In this document: piece by piece, positions 35,871-47,239 of the stretch
Position numbering within the stretch: position 1 is the stretch's first letter
Layout: each line of letters begins with the position of its first letter
Assembly: GCF_037975245.1 (NCBI RefSeq)
Contig: NC_092562.1
Span: forward strand, 28,597,554 to 28,661,553
Direction: 5' to 3'
DNA: 64,000 nucleotides
Source of the DNA: Apostichopus japonicus
Lineage: Eukaryota > Echinodermata > Holothuroidea > Aspidochirotida > Stichopodidae
Program-made: the position numbers and the translations under genes
Notes under the pieces: generated by a model
The model's input: the letters and a program-made list of their open reading frames with translations, nothing else
Databases searched by the model: none
Told to the model about the DNA's origin: nothing

Positions 35871-36137
35871 GCAGCACTGTCTGAGCCGTCAATTCTCACT
35901 ATAAATTTTGGAACTTGTGTTGTGTTTAAATGTATTTCATAAGCAGGGAAGCCTAAATATATTGTAGCAATGCTGTCACCATCAGTTTTATGTGACTATG
36001 TAGACGTCTGTATCTTGCATTTATATTGCCAATTGGGACTCTTACCCACAGTACATTGCAAAGTTAATCAGAATGAATAATATTCTGTATTTTTGTCTGT
36101 GAGATAATTTTTTCCCCTTTTCTTTTGCTTTTTAAAG

Positions 36138-36227
36138 GTTTGAAGAAACAGAACCAACAACTAGCCAGATAGCTACATCAATAATCATTGTAGAGCCTCC
36201 CGATGAGACCACTTCTGGAGAAGTCGT
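36138..36227 (+). CDS. internal exon 2
   Basis: A long pyrimidine tract and tttaaag acceptor end at 36137, and a GTGAGT donor starts at 36228. The exon is 90 nt, entered and left in phase 2, and open in the frame set by exons A and B. It encodes an acidic, Thr/Ser-rich stretch (FEETEPTTSQIATS...EPPDETTSGEV), a probable flexible linker. Confidence 0.75.
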
Positions 36228-36700
36228 GTGAGTTTTCCCTCAGTGAATGTGTGATTTTCAAAAGGTTAAGCTGCGGGTGAAGTTCCTTCAAGCATGGGAA
36301 AATACGAAAATGTCTACTCATATATATACTTCTTATGTGGCAAAAATGCTGAATGGGGCACATTCAAGCACATTTCCCCTTAGTTCAAAATAGCAGGACT
36401 TGAATCAGGGAACAGCTTCTTGGATTTCTGTGTGGATGAATTAAGCCTACCTTTATTGTACACACTATGTCGCTGACTCTTTCCCTTATATTGCGCCACT
36501 GGGCAGAGCTTCAGTGTTACCTGTCCGTGCTTTTTCAACTGAATTACAGCACCATATTTGTTTACTGTGAGATAACTGAGGGGGGTAAGCTGTGTCTCAC
36601 AAAGGGCAGAAGTTCTTGAACTGACCTTTAGAGAATTTTTAAGCTTTATATTTGACCTTTTAAATTATATTAATATCTTCCTGCTAGCTTGTGTTTATAG

Positions 36701-36727
36701 GGATCATGTAGGAGAAGAAGATTCCAG
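36701..36727 (+). CDS. candidate 27-nt micro-exon
   Basis: Acceptor cttgtgtttatag and donor ccag|GTAGGA flank 27 nt that keep phase 2 and an open frame, encoding an acidic DHVGEED-type stretch in keeping with its neighbours. The donor is weaker than the others. It may be an alternatively used exon or chance. Confidence 0.45.
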
Positions 36728-37214
36728 GTAGGAGAAGTTCCTACTGTACTTCTCTATCGTAGCAATGTTTCTATTTGACATTCCCCTCCTTACATTACAG
36801 AGTTCTATGTATGTGTGTTTCCCCACTGACTGTGCTTTTGTGTGGAACAGGCAAGCCTTGTAGTGGTCCCTTAGCTAGTTCAATATGGTTAGCCGAACTT
36901 ACTGTAGCTCCCTACCCTCCCTCAAATTCTGGCCCATTTGGACTTGTCTTGGACTCTGGTTAGATAGACACAGCTCCAAGTTGGGTTAGATGGACTTAAC
37001 TACAACCCTGGGAATTGGTGGTGGTCACTTTTATGTCTGATATATGTTAATGCTGTCAAACCAATAACTAATCAGCTACTGTAGAATAAACAGTTTAGAC
37101 CAGCAGAAGAAAAAGTCCCTTAGTTACCGTCCATAAAAATTTAAACACGTTCCTTTTCAAGGGATGATCGGGATTCACCAATCAATTAATCACAAAACAA
37201 TCTTTCTTTCACAG

Positions 37215-37319
37215 TGACGCAGATTTTAATATTTCAGATATTGAACCTCTTGAAGATAGGCTTCTACCAGCCACTACAGCTTCTACAAGCAAAGAATCAC
37301 CACAGGGATCACAACTGGA
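37215..37319 (+). CDS. internal exon 3
   Basis: A strong acceptor (tctttctttcacag) and a GTAAGT donor at 37320 enclose 105 nt, phase 2 in and out, open frame. The product is acidic then Ser/Thr/Gln-rich (DADFNISDIEPLEDR...). Its last bases (acaactgga) and the donor are the seed of the minisatellite that fills the next intron. Confidence 0.75.
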
Positions 37320-39020
37320 GTAAGTTACTAGTTATACATTGCATAAAGTACACTAAAGATAACAACTGGAGTAAGTTTAAGCTATTGCGTAGAGTGCACT
37401 ATTAAGATCACAACTGGAGTAAGTTTCTATTCATGCATTGCATAAAGTACACTAAAGATCACAACTCTATTGCATAGAGTGCACTATTATGATCCCAACT
37501 GGAGTAACTTTCTGTTGTCTATTGAATAGAGTGCACTAAATATCACAACTGCAATAAGTTTCTAGTCATCTGTTGCATAAAGTACACTAAAGATCACAAC
37601 TCTATTGCATAGAGTGCACTATTATGATCCCAACTGGAGTAAGTTTCTGTTGTCTATGAATAGAGTGCACTAAATATCACAACTGCAATAAGTTTCTAGT
37701 CATCTATTGCATAAAGTACACTAAAGATCACAACTCTATTGCATAGAGTGCACTAAATTATGATCCCAACTGGAGTAAGTTTCTATTGTCTATTGAATAG
37801 AGTGCACTAAAGATCACAACTGGAGTAAGTTGCTATTGTTTATTGCATAAAGTACACTAAAGATCACAACTCTATTGCATAGAGTGCACTATTATGATCC
37901 CAACTGGAGTATATAAGTTTCTATTATCTATTGAATAGAGTGCACTAAAGATCACAACTGGAGTAAGTTTCTAGACATCTATTGCATTACAAAGTACACT
38001 AAAAATTACAACTGGAGTAAGTTTCTATTGTCTATTGCATAAAGTACACTAAAGATCACAACTCTATTGCATAGAGTGCACTATTAAGATCCCAACTGGA
38101 GTGAGGTTCTATTGCATAGATTGCACTTAAAATCCAAAAAGTGAGTTTCTTTTCATATTTTGCATTATAAAGTACACTAAAGATCACAAATGGGGTAAGT
38201 TTCTGTCATGCATTGCATACTGTACAGTACACTAAAGATCACAACTGCAGTAAGTTTCTGTCATGTATTGGATAAAGTACACTAAATATCACAACTGGAG
38301 TAAGTTTCTATTGTCTATTGCATAAAGTACACTAAGGATCACAACTGCAGTAAGTTTCTGTCATGTATTGGATAAAGTACACTAAATATCACAACTGGAG
38401 TAAGTTTCTATTGTCTATTGCATAAAGTACACTAAGGATCACAACTGCAGTAAGTTTCTGTCATGTATTGGATAAAGTACACTAAATATCACAACTGGAG
38501 TAAGTTTCTATTGTCTATTGCATAAAGTACAATAAAGATCACAACTCTATTGCATAGAGTGCACTATTAAGATCCCAACTGGAGTGAGGTTCTATTGCAT
38601 AGATTGCACTTAAAATCCAAAAAGTGAGTTTCTTTTCATATTTTGCATTATAAAGTACACTAAAGATCACAAATGGGGTAAGTTTCTGTCATGCATTGCA
38701 TACTGTACAGTACACTAAAGATCACAACTGCAGTAAGTTTCTGTCATGTATTGGATAAAGTACACTAAATATCACAACTGGAGTAAGTTTCTATTGTCTA
38801 TTGCATAAAGTACAATAAAGATCACAACTGCAGTATGTTTCTGTCATGTATTGGATAAAGTACACTAAATATCACAACTGGAGTAAGTTTCTATTGTCTA
38901 TTGCATAAAGTACACTAAGGATCACAACTGCAGTAAGTTTCTGTCATGTATTGGATAAAGTACACTAAATATCACAACTGGAGTAAGTTTCTATTGTCTA
39001 TTGCATAATTATAAGTACAC
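37310..39020 (+). repeat. intronic minisatellite carrying duplicated splice donors
   Basis: The unit is about 50 bp: a gatcacaactgga block, then GTAAGTTTC, then tattgtctattgcataaag and tacactaaa. The first unit is the real exon-3 end. About thirty units follow, of which about twenty keep an exact GTAAGT after ctgga or ctgca. Higher-order structure is present: a roughly 98-bp dimer, and a block near 38060-38340 repeated at about 38540-38820. Confidence 0.95.
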
Positions 39021-39149
39021 TAAAGATTCTGCTCTGACTCACATCGAGTCCAATAGGTTGACTGTAAGTTGGATATATATTTTTAATGCATGTTTTTCAT
39101 TTCCTGAATAAGATATTTAGCAATTGTTATTTCTGCCTCTAATCCACAG

Positions 39150-39215
39150 CATTAATATTGACTATGAAGTGAGGGGAGACTATGTGTACCTCAGCAGCAG
39201 CAATAATACTCTCAG
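39150..39215 (+). CDS. internal exon 4
   Basis: A clear acceptor (ctgcctctaatccacag) and a GTAAGA donor at 39216 enclose 66 nt, phase 2 in and out. The frame is open (INIDYEVRGDYVYLSSSNNTL). Confidence 0.7.
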
Positions 39216-39624
39216 GTAAGAAATTTGCAAGATAGCCATCCTTCTGAAGTTCATGAATATGGGAGGCGTAAATGCATCCCTTCATCTCGTTGTACAGAGA
39301 GATCATACCTTTCCAGCTATCACTACCTGCTGGGGGTGGGGGGGCTGTATCTTAGATGCACTGCTAAAGGAAAGTCTGGGAAAAGATGTTGTAATTTCAG
39401 GTCTTTATGGATGTTACCCTTGTGTAAAGATTGATATGCATGAGCCACATCCACTGTCTATGTTATATGTACAATCACTACAGTTAAGTCATGATCAAGC
39501 TAATAAACTCCCAACAACATCCTGCCTCCTCCAACCCCTCCCCCCCACACCCCCCTTTAGAATCAAATCTGCAACAAGGCAAATACTGGTGATGCCTGAG
39601 TAAGATGTGTTTTTTTTTTTTCAG

Positions 39625-39863
39625 GTGACGGTTGTTACGATAGTTCTGGCCGTACAGCACAAAACTGCACGTACACCACCATGGACTACCATACTGGGGA
39701 CATACTGGATGTCCGTGTCATTGACAAGAGGGAGACTTAGCTGATTTCTGTAGTTATGGACAACATGGCATTTACTCAGATGCTAGAAAAAGAAAGGCAA
39801 ATAGACTGAATGTGAAGGAGGTTGTTACTGATGCTCATACAGTGCAGATTCCTGCCCGATTCA
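39625..39863 (+). pseudogene. last recognised exon: decayed transposase-like core
   Basis: A 14-T tract plus cag acceptor ends at 39624, and a GTAAGT donor begins at 39864. From 39629 one frame encodes DGCYDSSGRTAQNCTYTTMD then a TGDILDVRVIDKRE segment. This resembles an animal transposase-like family I recall, with DGRxDSxG...TYTxMD...DKRE and then a VVTDAH motif; the latter appears here near 39820-39840 in another frame. The core is broken by a TAG after KRET and by a further frame change around 39805. Splicing from exon 4 in phase 2 reads AG|G TGA, an immediate stop. Either the locus is a dead transposon or gene, or it now makes a short protein ending here with the core as 3' UTR. Superfamily assignment is uncertain. 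Confidence 0.6.
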
Positions 39864-40840
39864 GTAAGTGGAATTGTTAACATTGCTTGATATTATAACA
39901 ATTCTTCTGCCCATTCAGATTCACTTGTTCATTTGCCAGTCTCAGCGATGGTATGAACTGTTTAGTCTCCAGCACCTCCAAGCAGTTTTAATAGACCGGA
40001 GAGTGTTACGTTTGTTCAATGTTAGACCTACATTGTATTCGTTAGGTTAATCGTGCATTAGACCTTCTCAAACCACCGCATATTCGTCAAAATTCACTAA
40101 CCAGGCGAGGGTACAGTAACTTTAACAAGTCGTTCAATTTGACCAAGCAGTGTTCAGGTATTCTCTGTCAAGTCCTGAACAGGCGTGAGTTGTGATTAAC
40201 AACCCGTTAATCTGTGATGGTTTTAGTCTAAATTTCTTTGTTTATATTACAGACGCATGCTAGCTAGAGTACTGTTAATAAATATAGCCTATCTTTGGTC
40301 TATGTTAAAGGACCATCACCGAACTGGCTTATTTGTTACCGAAAGAACTTCAAAAGGGCTGCAGTAACAAAGAACCCTCCATTGAATATCAACAGCTAAC
40401 TTTCACCTTCACCGCGCACTACAATGACACGTGTTTGTATACAAAGCAGTTGTTCTAGTGTAAAAGTTTTAATTTCTCCAAAGCTTGAAAAGAGAGATGT
40501 CACATATGTAATTTACAATAGCGCCACCAATCTTGATAAACACCGGAATGGCTCTCTTCATGTTTCACCTGTACGACAACCCTGTTCTGTTGCAAATTAT
40601 TTACTCCAGTTTGTGAAACAACAGGTCCTGGTGGGGGGGGGGGACAAATGTTTATTGACTACACAAATTATTCTCTACATTTTTATTTTCTTCCATTCAA
40701 ATAGACATACTGGTCAAACTCGAGAACTGCATGAGTCACATTCTGGTGTATCCTGCAAATGCTTTGCCTATGGATAGGTCTCCATTTTAAATGCAAATAG
40801 CTACATTTCGGTAGATGCAAACCACTATGTTGAGGTAAGT
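39864..40840. other. no gene supported
   Basis: A frame at 40424-40777 (117 codons) contains a G run and no motif. The rest is unique AT-rich DNA that may still belong to the preceding locus. Confidence 0.4.
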
Positions 40841-41082
40841 ATATATGTATGTATGTATGTATTTTAGATCCTCCTGCAAGCAGGAACTCGCAAAGAAGCC
40901 TCATTGGCTTATCAAAGCCGCAAGCTGACCAAAGTCAGTCTCTTAGATTCATATTTAACGTCCATGATTATGAATTGTCAATTGTCAACAACTCTGGACG
41001 ACATACATTAATCTTGGAGTGACTCCAACTCGGAATCTTATGATTGAAAGGCACCGGCGTTAACCACTGAGCTAACACTCCT
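40841..41082 (-). mobile_element. tRNA-derived SINE
   Basis: On the minus strand the head reads ggagtgttagctcagtggtt, with a good A box (tagctcagtggtta, 41061-41074). A weaker B box (gagttggagtcac, 41019-41031) sits at tRNA-like spacing. A tRNA-unrelated body of about 150 bp with a ctgcttgcaggagg hairpin follows, then a simple (ACAT)n tail at 40841-40860. Head, body and simple-repeat tail are the layout of a pol III SINE. Confidence 0.85.
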
Positions 41083-41727
41083 CGAGTGACACTCCTATAG
41101 CCTTGACATGAAATGGTGTGCTTTTCATCTGCCATACATTGAGAGTTGCGGCACTGATGCATACAATGGTTGATATTAGTCATTTGTCCCTTCATGGTGC
41201 ATAATTTGATTCTTGATCAGACCTCCCTCATAAAAGGCAAGGGCGGTGGGGGGGGGGGGTGACCCTCTTACAAGGCAAGGATCCCCTTGGCAGCAATCAA
41301 CTACCAGCACCACAAGGGTCATAAGCAGAAGGTAAAAGATGGAGAACTGGTATCAGTCGTGATTTGCTGTGATACTGTAGTTAAATGCAGTGAGAGATGC
41401 AAACTTTAGTGAAACCTCAATTGCATGGACGTCTGTGGGAGTGGGGGGGACATATCACTTCTCCCCACCCACCCTGGAAAATCAAATTATAGGTATAAAA
41501 TAATAACCAAAACTGTTTTTACATTAAACATATCTTCAGAAACCTTACCGCAGTTATTACTTTCTGTACAACAGCTTGAGTAGAATTTTTATATCGAAGA
41601 CCATTACAACCCCTCCCATCATCTGTTCTCCACATCCACAGGCCCCTCCCTTGTCATATCAAGCGACCTTACTGGTGAGTTATAATTAAAAAACAAATCT
41701 AGCAGAGTTTACAGGGCTTTGCCCCCA
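41083..41727. other. spacer with G tracts, no gene seen
   Basis: G runs at about 41247-41260 and 41442-41450. No supported frame or repeat copy. Confidence 0.4.
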
Positions 41728-44498
41728 CTATGGGAGGATCCCTAAAACCTACCACGGTACCACCTGTCGAATGCTTTATGCCTTTGGCACTCACCAGGGA
41801 CACCTTACAAGGATGCAGTCCCCCTGGCCCCTGCTGATGCTCCTGCTCGATAGTCACTGTATTTGGCATTCATTTCAACCAGGTGCTCTGTCCACTAAAG
41901 AGAGAATTGCATGGCGACTGTATTTGTAATTTGGCCTGGACACGTATGACTCGGCAAGTTCATTAGAAGATTTCAATTCTTTCAGCAGCTTCACAAAGTT
42001 ACTATTCAAATGCATCGGCCAGATGGAGAAGACTTTCTGTGATGAAGCCAAAGCATTGAGGGTATGTGCCAGACTGGATGCTTCTTGTGCCATTACAGCA
42101 GTGTGCTGGTGACGTCAATCCCAGAGGCGGAAGGTCATCTTGGAGAAAGCGACCCAATGTGACCGACACCAACAATACAGCCATCTCATCCCCCTTCTGT
42201 GGCAGGACTGGTAGAGGCTGCACACATCACATCCGGGATGTAAGAATACAACAGGCGTACGATAAGCTAGGGGTGTCAGGAGACAAGGGTTAGGGTTAAT
42301 GATGTAACAACTGTCGCAAAACTATCATAACACTTCAGGAACTTTGTAAGTATACATAGTACTGCAGCAGTTATTTGGTTGCCAGAGAAAAATACATAGT
42401 AAAACAAAGATGAAATAAATTGTGGAGTTACCTACATTACATACAGTCTTTGTATACTTTGTTCTTGTTGCTGTTTTGTTTGCTTTTCAACAGCTATGTA
42501 AATGCACTATACTTGATAAAGTATCTATGGCTTGTCTGCTTTAAGTATTGTTTGTTTTCTTATTGAAACAAAAGGAGTGGCCAAAGGAGAGGCAATATGT
42601 CAAAGTTCATCATTACATGATTACAGTTTACATGCCAGAGACTGTATTATCAGAGGACTGCAACAGATCAATAGGCAAGATGCAAGCCACATACATATCA
42701 TAATATCTGAGGAGAATATTATAGAATCTATATCTATGTTTGTAAAAGTGACCTGTTCCCTTGAAATATGTCAAAGTTCACCATTACAGTTTACATGCCA
42801 GAGACCAAGACACATAACAATATCATCATCTGAGGAGAATATTATAGAATCTATATCTATGTTTGTAAAAGGTAGATCTGTTCCCTTTAAATATGTTAGG
42901 CTAAACTGCAATGGCAAGATGATAGAGATATTGCATCGATCATAAGAAATATGTATATATATCAAATGAAATACTAGAATTTTGTTTGCATAAATATTTT
43001 CTTAGAAGTGGGTGTTGCTACAGCAAACTTGTAAAAGAACAACAATAGTACTAAAAACAAAGATTGAAGACAACATCTACAACAACAATCTATGGACAAA
43101 TGGTAAATTTGGATAAATAGACCGCAAACAGAAAACTTAAAAAATACTTGGGTGAAATACATGAATTATCTATATCAGTCTGGCTGGAAGTTTGGAACAT
43201 ATCCGGTGTATATACCTCTAGAGTCCGGAAACGTGGCCCAGATTAGCAGAACAACGCTACTGATTGGGGGGGGGGGGGGGCTTCCAAGTATGTTATAACT
43301 GCCAAACTACAAACTGTCGATAGGTAGTGTGGCAGAGACAGCGATGGGGATCCTCCCTGTCGTATAATGCCTTCCGACGGCAATGCATTTCTCAGGTCTT
43401 TAGCTACTCCAAGCACGCGGGGGATCCAGTACAAGTGTGTCGATTTCCTGAAATTGTAATGAAAGGGAAGCATTTTATGCTATTTGTAATAGACCAGCTT
43501 CACAACTAGCACAAATTTGCTGCTGAAAGGATACGCTATTCTCCTTTCACAAATGCAAACCAAATACATTTACAACATTGAATGTTGACTACAAATGGAA
43601 ACTGAGCGAACAGACTCAACTGGGGGGTGATGCATGGGTGGGGAGGAGCAGTGTGTATAACCAGAGATGGGGTATCCCACATTTCAAAACATTGCACCCA
43701 GTTCATACAATCCAAGTAATATTCAAGGTCTCCCGCCCCAATCTTCCTCAATGGAAGACATGGGTTACACCAGTGGTAAGGGTTACTGACCACAAAGAAC
43801 AAAACATTTGTTGTGCAAAGCTAATTTTCAAGCTATATAGTGGAGATATCGAATGAGATTTACCCACTGGATGAATTGAGAGACATTCCTTCTGTGTACC
43901 AGCGCAGCATATGTTTTCCACGTCTTGCCCCAATGGCCAAACCTGGTACAGGTGAACCACCCAAAATTGCCAACTTGCTTCACCTCGCGGTGAAGTAAAT
44001 TTTATCAGTCTATAGTGCCGTATTGTACACGTATACAATTAAACCTGAACATACCCTGCCGACATCCTTGCGCTTGGAAATTTCTTGGCAAGAATCCAAG
44101 AGACTTTTTACTCAATCTAACTGAAGTTAATTTGTAAACATTGCATATTCAGACATTTAAACAACACACATAATTGGTCACCCATATTGACAATGTAAGT
44201 AGAACCTTGTGAAAAAAAGTTTTATGGAAAACTATTTAGCCTATCACTAGTATGCACAGTGCTAATATACATGATCCATTAGCAACTTTGGTTTCGTTTT
44301 AATAACCGAATTCGTGGACGGTTCGTTGTTCAGCTTTGTGTAGAAATATATGAATAGCGTTCTTGAACTGTGAATGGTATTAAGCTGTACTGGTTGCTGA
44401 CTAATTTTGGACAAATGTTTGTGTATAACGTTGTAGGTATGGAAACGTTAGATAAGTGTTTAGGTCCCAAGATTATTAAGTTGAGAAAACCGAGTTTT
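41728..44498 (+). repeat. 2.8-kb direct duplication, copy 1
   Basis: Homologous along its length to 61203-64000, the second copy being cut by the window end. Identity is near complete from about 42890 onwards and lower, with indels, before that. It contains an internal tandem duplication of about 170 bp (42593-42890: repeated gaggagaatattatagaatc and atatctatgtttgtaaaag) and a poly-G tract at 43265-43280. Frames on both strands (for example 43578-43856 plus, 43748-44038 minus) are kept in both copies only because the copies are young. I recognise no protein. Confidence 0.93.
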
Positions 44499-45091
44499 TG
44501 AAGGAAAGACAGTAGGCTACTCAAAAAGAGGGATGCCGCAATGCGACTGTTTGCCTCCTTTGAATCCGTGTGCATGCATGCCTTTAAGCTTTCTTCACAT
44601 AACATACGAACTTAAAGGTAGTCAGTATAAGCCCCAAATTATAGCACGCTATTATTGGTAGAAGTTTTCAAAAGTACTTTCATCGGAAGGTCTTTAATCT
44701 CCAAATTGTTCTCAGAAGTTTTAAGGAACACACAAGATGACTGAATGTCCCAATGAGGACAATTTCCTCGAAGGTTGTAGGAAAAACAGTTTAAGAATTT
44801 TGACCACAGGTGACCAAATTTTAATATCTATAGCATACAGATCACTTTCTAGGTTTTAAGATTATTCAATGTTGTTGGACTTTTTTTTAGTTACCTCCTA
44901 ACGCCACTATGACACAATCGCACCGATCTTCTCCCCGAAATCTTACATATAGTTTCTCAGTTTGACACTTGATACATTTCCCAGATAGAACGAGATTGTT
45001 ATTTCATTCACTTTAAATTTGTTTATGCAACTGACAAATGTCTCCGCTTCAAGACCAAACCAAAAGAACAAATTCCTTTTAAAGCAGCGTT
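44499..45091. other. unique sequence, no gene seen
   Basis: AT-rich DNA right of the duplication; no supported frame. Confidence 0.4.
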
Positions 45092-45366
45092 TTGTCGCCG
45101 TTTTCCACTTTTTTTGACAAGCCCATCGAGTTTTTTACATATATCAATCACAAAACAGCAAACTAAGATATTAGCCAAGTTTTTTCCCTGCCAAAAGCGT
45201 TAATTGGCGAGTAATTAAAGACATTTGCAGATAATGAGTAAAAGTTAAATATGTAACATTTCTTATTAATCGCATACAGTTCCCCAACCCACCAGTTTGA
45301 ATTCAACCCAATCAGCGATGCAGTTGAGATGCAGTTATGAGCCGTTGCTACAAATAGATTCAAAAC
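45092..45366. repeat. dispersed repeat shared with 32246-32510, copy 2
   Basis: Same orientation as copy 1, with shared blocks ttttgtcgccgttttcc, aaacagcaaactaagatat and agtttgaattcaa, and several indels between copies. Confidence 0.7.
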
Positions 45367-45464
45367 GTCGAGTTGGTACTTGGTACAACTAGCGAGCTGG
45401 TACTCTAACAGCTCCCTGGTACAACTGTCATAGTCAATCTACACAAATCAACAGGCGCCTATCA

Positions 45465-46080
45465 AGGGGGGGGGGGGCGTTGGGGGCGCGCGCCCCCGGG
45501 TAAGAAAAAGAGGAGAGGGGAAAAAAGAGAAGAACAAAGGGAAAAAAGAGGGGGAAAAGAGGAGGAAGGACGGAAAAGAAAGAAAAAAGGAGAAAAGGAC
45601 GAACCCACCACTTCTTGAGATTGTTCCCATGTGCATGAAAACGCGCGCCCACAACCCTACGCCCAACCCTTCTCATCACTGCCCGATGAGTTACGAAACT
45701 TAATGACCTTTGCCCGTAGTACCAAGACCTCTTGACAAAATCCGGCAACACACCACTTCATCGATAACAAGTGATTGGGTTGTGTATTAATGACGTCTGG
45801 AGGTCGTGCACTGACCTACATGGAGTGTGACCACTCCCGACTTTGCAATTTCCCAAGATCAGGCCCCGAAAAAATCCAAAGGGCACTGTACTGTATGAAC
45901 ATCTAGCAGTATCTAGCGATATCTAGAGATGAAAATCCCAAGATCTTCCCTAAACTGAAAGCAGATAGAGAATCGAAGCCTTCAGTGTGTAATGAACTTG
46001 GACTGTGCGTCTTTCGAAATGAAAAGAATGTGGGGCGCAACTCCTATGGGCTCCTATGGGCCCTATGCTTAGGTTTGATA
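45465..46080 (-). repeat. polypurine-tract repeat plus flanking block, inverted relative to 49970-53340
   Basis: A G run and cgcgcgcccccggg block lead into about 120 bp of A/G-only sequence (inverted copy of the 23034 and 58595 families). 45600-45870 is the inverted partner of 53082-53345. 45870-46020 is the inverted partner of 49970-50121. It is therefore the uninterrupted version of the locus into which the 50122-53081 element inserted. Confidence 0.75.
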
Positions 46081-46139
46081 ACTGTATTTGTGCAGTAGTC
46101 TCCATTATACTCCAAACAGTAGGGGGGGGGGGCACTTGC

Positions 46140-47235
46140 TCACCCCTGGAAAATTAAAAAAAAAGTTAAGCATTTGACATTTCAATAATTTCCCCCAGCC
46201 AACAGTTCTCTAGTTATGTTCATTGCATACTGACCCATAATGCATTACTGAAAGTCAAAATCCTAAGACATGAGATCTCAAAATAACCGATGTGTAAATG
46301 CAACCTGAACGGGAAGTGTCTTTTCCGACGAACTAGGAGTATTTTTTGGCAAAAAAATCGTCGTACGATCCGCGCCAACCGATGGTGGCGCTCCGCTTAG
46401 ATAGTATCAAGTAGTGTGTTACACCTATACAATGGCGTAGGAACCTGGGGGCGCCAGCCCCCCCCCCCAGTGAAAAATATGGGGGGCGGAAGTATCATTC
46501 CGCCCCCCCCCCGCTTCGCAAGTCAGAAAACCCCTTTTTCATTTCCAAATGAGAAAAAAATCTCATTTGGAGCAACAAATTGCATCTAAGGCCAGGTGAA
46601 AATGCAAATTTCTTTTAAAAATGGAGTGGGTGTTGAAGTGTGCTATATTGCACCAAATTGCATCTGAGGCCACCTGGAAATGCCAAAAAAATCCAAAGGG
46701 GAGGGGGTCACCCCCTCCCCTTAGACCCCCTCCCCCAGGTCGGCCATCAGTCTTCAGCCCCCCACTCAAAAGTACCTTCCTACGCCACTGTACCTATATG
46801 ACCTACTGACCCCCCTTGTACTACATTTCTGCGGACGTCCTTGCTAGGCCTCCTAATGGGGGCCCTCTGGGCCAGGAGCCACCCCAGGCTCATCGTTACG
46901 CCACTGGTGGAGCATTGCACAATAAACAGATAATAGTTATTTATTTCAGTCTCATTTCAATTATTCGAATTTTTAAAGCAAACAGATATCACATCATATC
47001 AGTGAGCATGAAAATGGCGTTCCGGGATGAACAGCCTCCAAACTGTAGATGTGCGTAGTGTTCGGTTCCGGCAATATCTGGTATATTTTCATTTCCTTCA
47101 ATGAAGCTTTATAGTAGCTGTTATGAGAGGTTTTAATATTTGTACACCAATAAATAAACTGTGTCTGAATTTTCGAAAATTCCCTGACCACCATTCTTCA
47201 TCATACTTCCCTCTACTCGTGCAATTTTGACCGGT
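46140..47235 (-). repeat. composite repeat, copy 2 (inverted, filled)
   Basis: Inverted copy of 22185-22912 with the same internal junction (gttacgccactg, about 46895-46906). It is interrupted by the MITE at 46430-46790 and contains the hairpin core at 46361-46405. Confidence 0.7.
46430..46790. mobile_element. hAT-like MITE (GGGCGTAGGAA family), copy 2
   Basis: A 361-bp close copy of 12368-12729, flanked by cacctata (46422-46429) and tacctata (46791-46798). The homologous empty site is inside this window at about 22619-22640, inverted. Confidence 0.92.
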
Positions 47236-47239
47236 CTGT

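Noticed and set aside
34667-39020. Regularly spaced repeats resembling a CRISPR array
   Set aside because: Units are head-to-tail without unique spacers, in a eukaryotic intron; they are minisatellites.
39253-39603. 116-codon frame between exons 4 and 5
   Set aside because: It overlaps the exon-4 donor region, contains G and C runs, and lacks acceptor/donor signals in the phase needed; treated as intron.
41000-41082. tRNA gene on the minus strand
   Set aside because: A good A box, but the B box is degenerate, the acceptor stem does not close, and a body plus (ACAT)n tail follows; it is a SINE head.
42275-42300. Telomere-like gggttagggtta word (also near 61795)
   Set aside because: Fewer than three units, and present in both copies of the 2.8-kb duplication; not an interstitial telomere array.
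43243-44038. Overlapping frames on both strands of the 2.8-kb duplication as genes
   Set aside because: Conservation between the two copies reflects recent duplication; no recognisable domain, and one frame crosses a poly-G tract.
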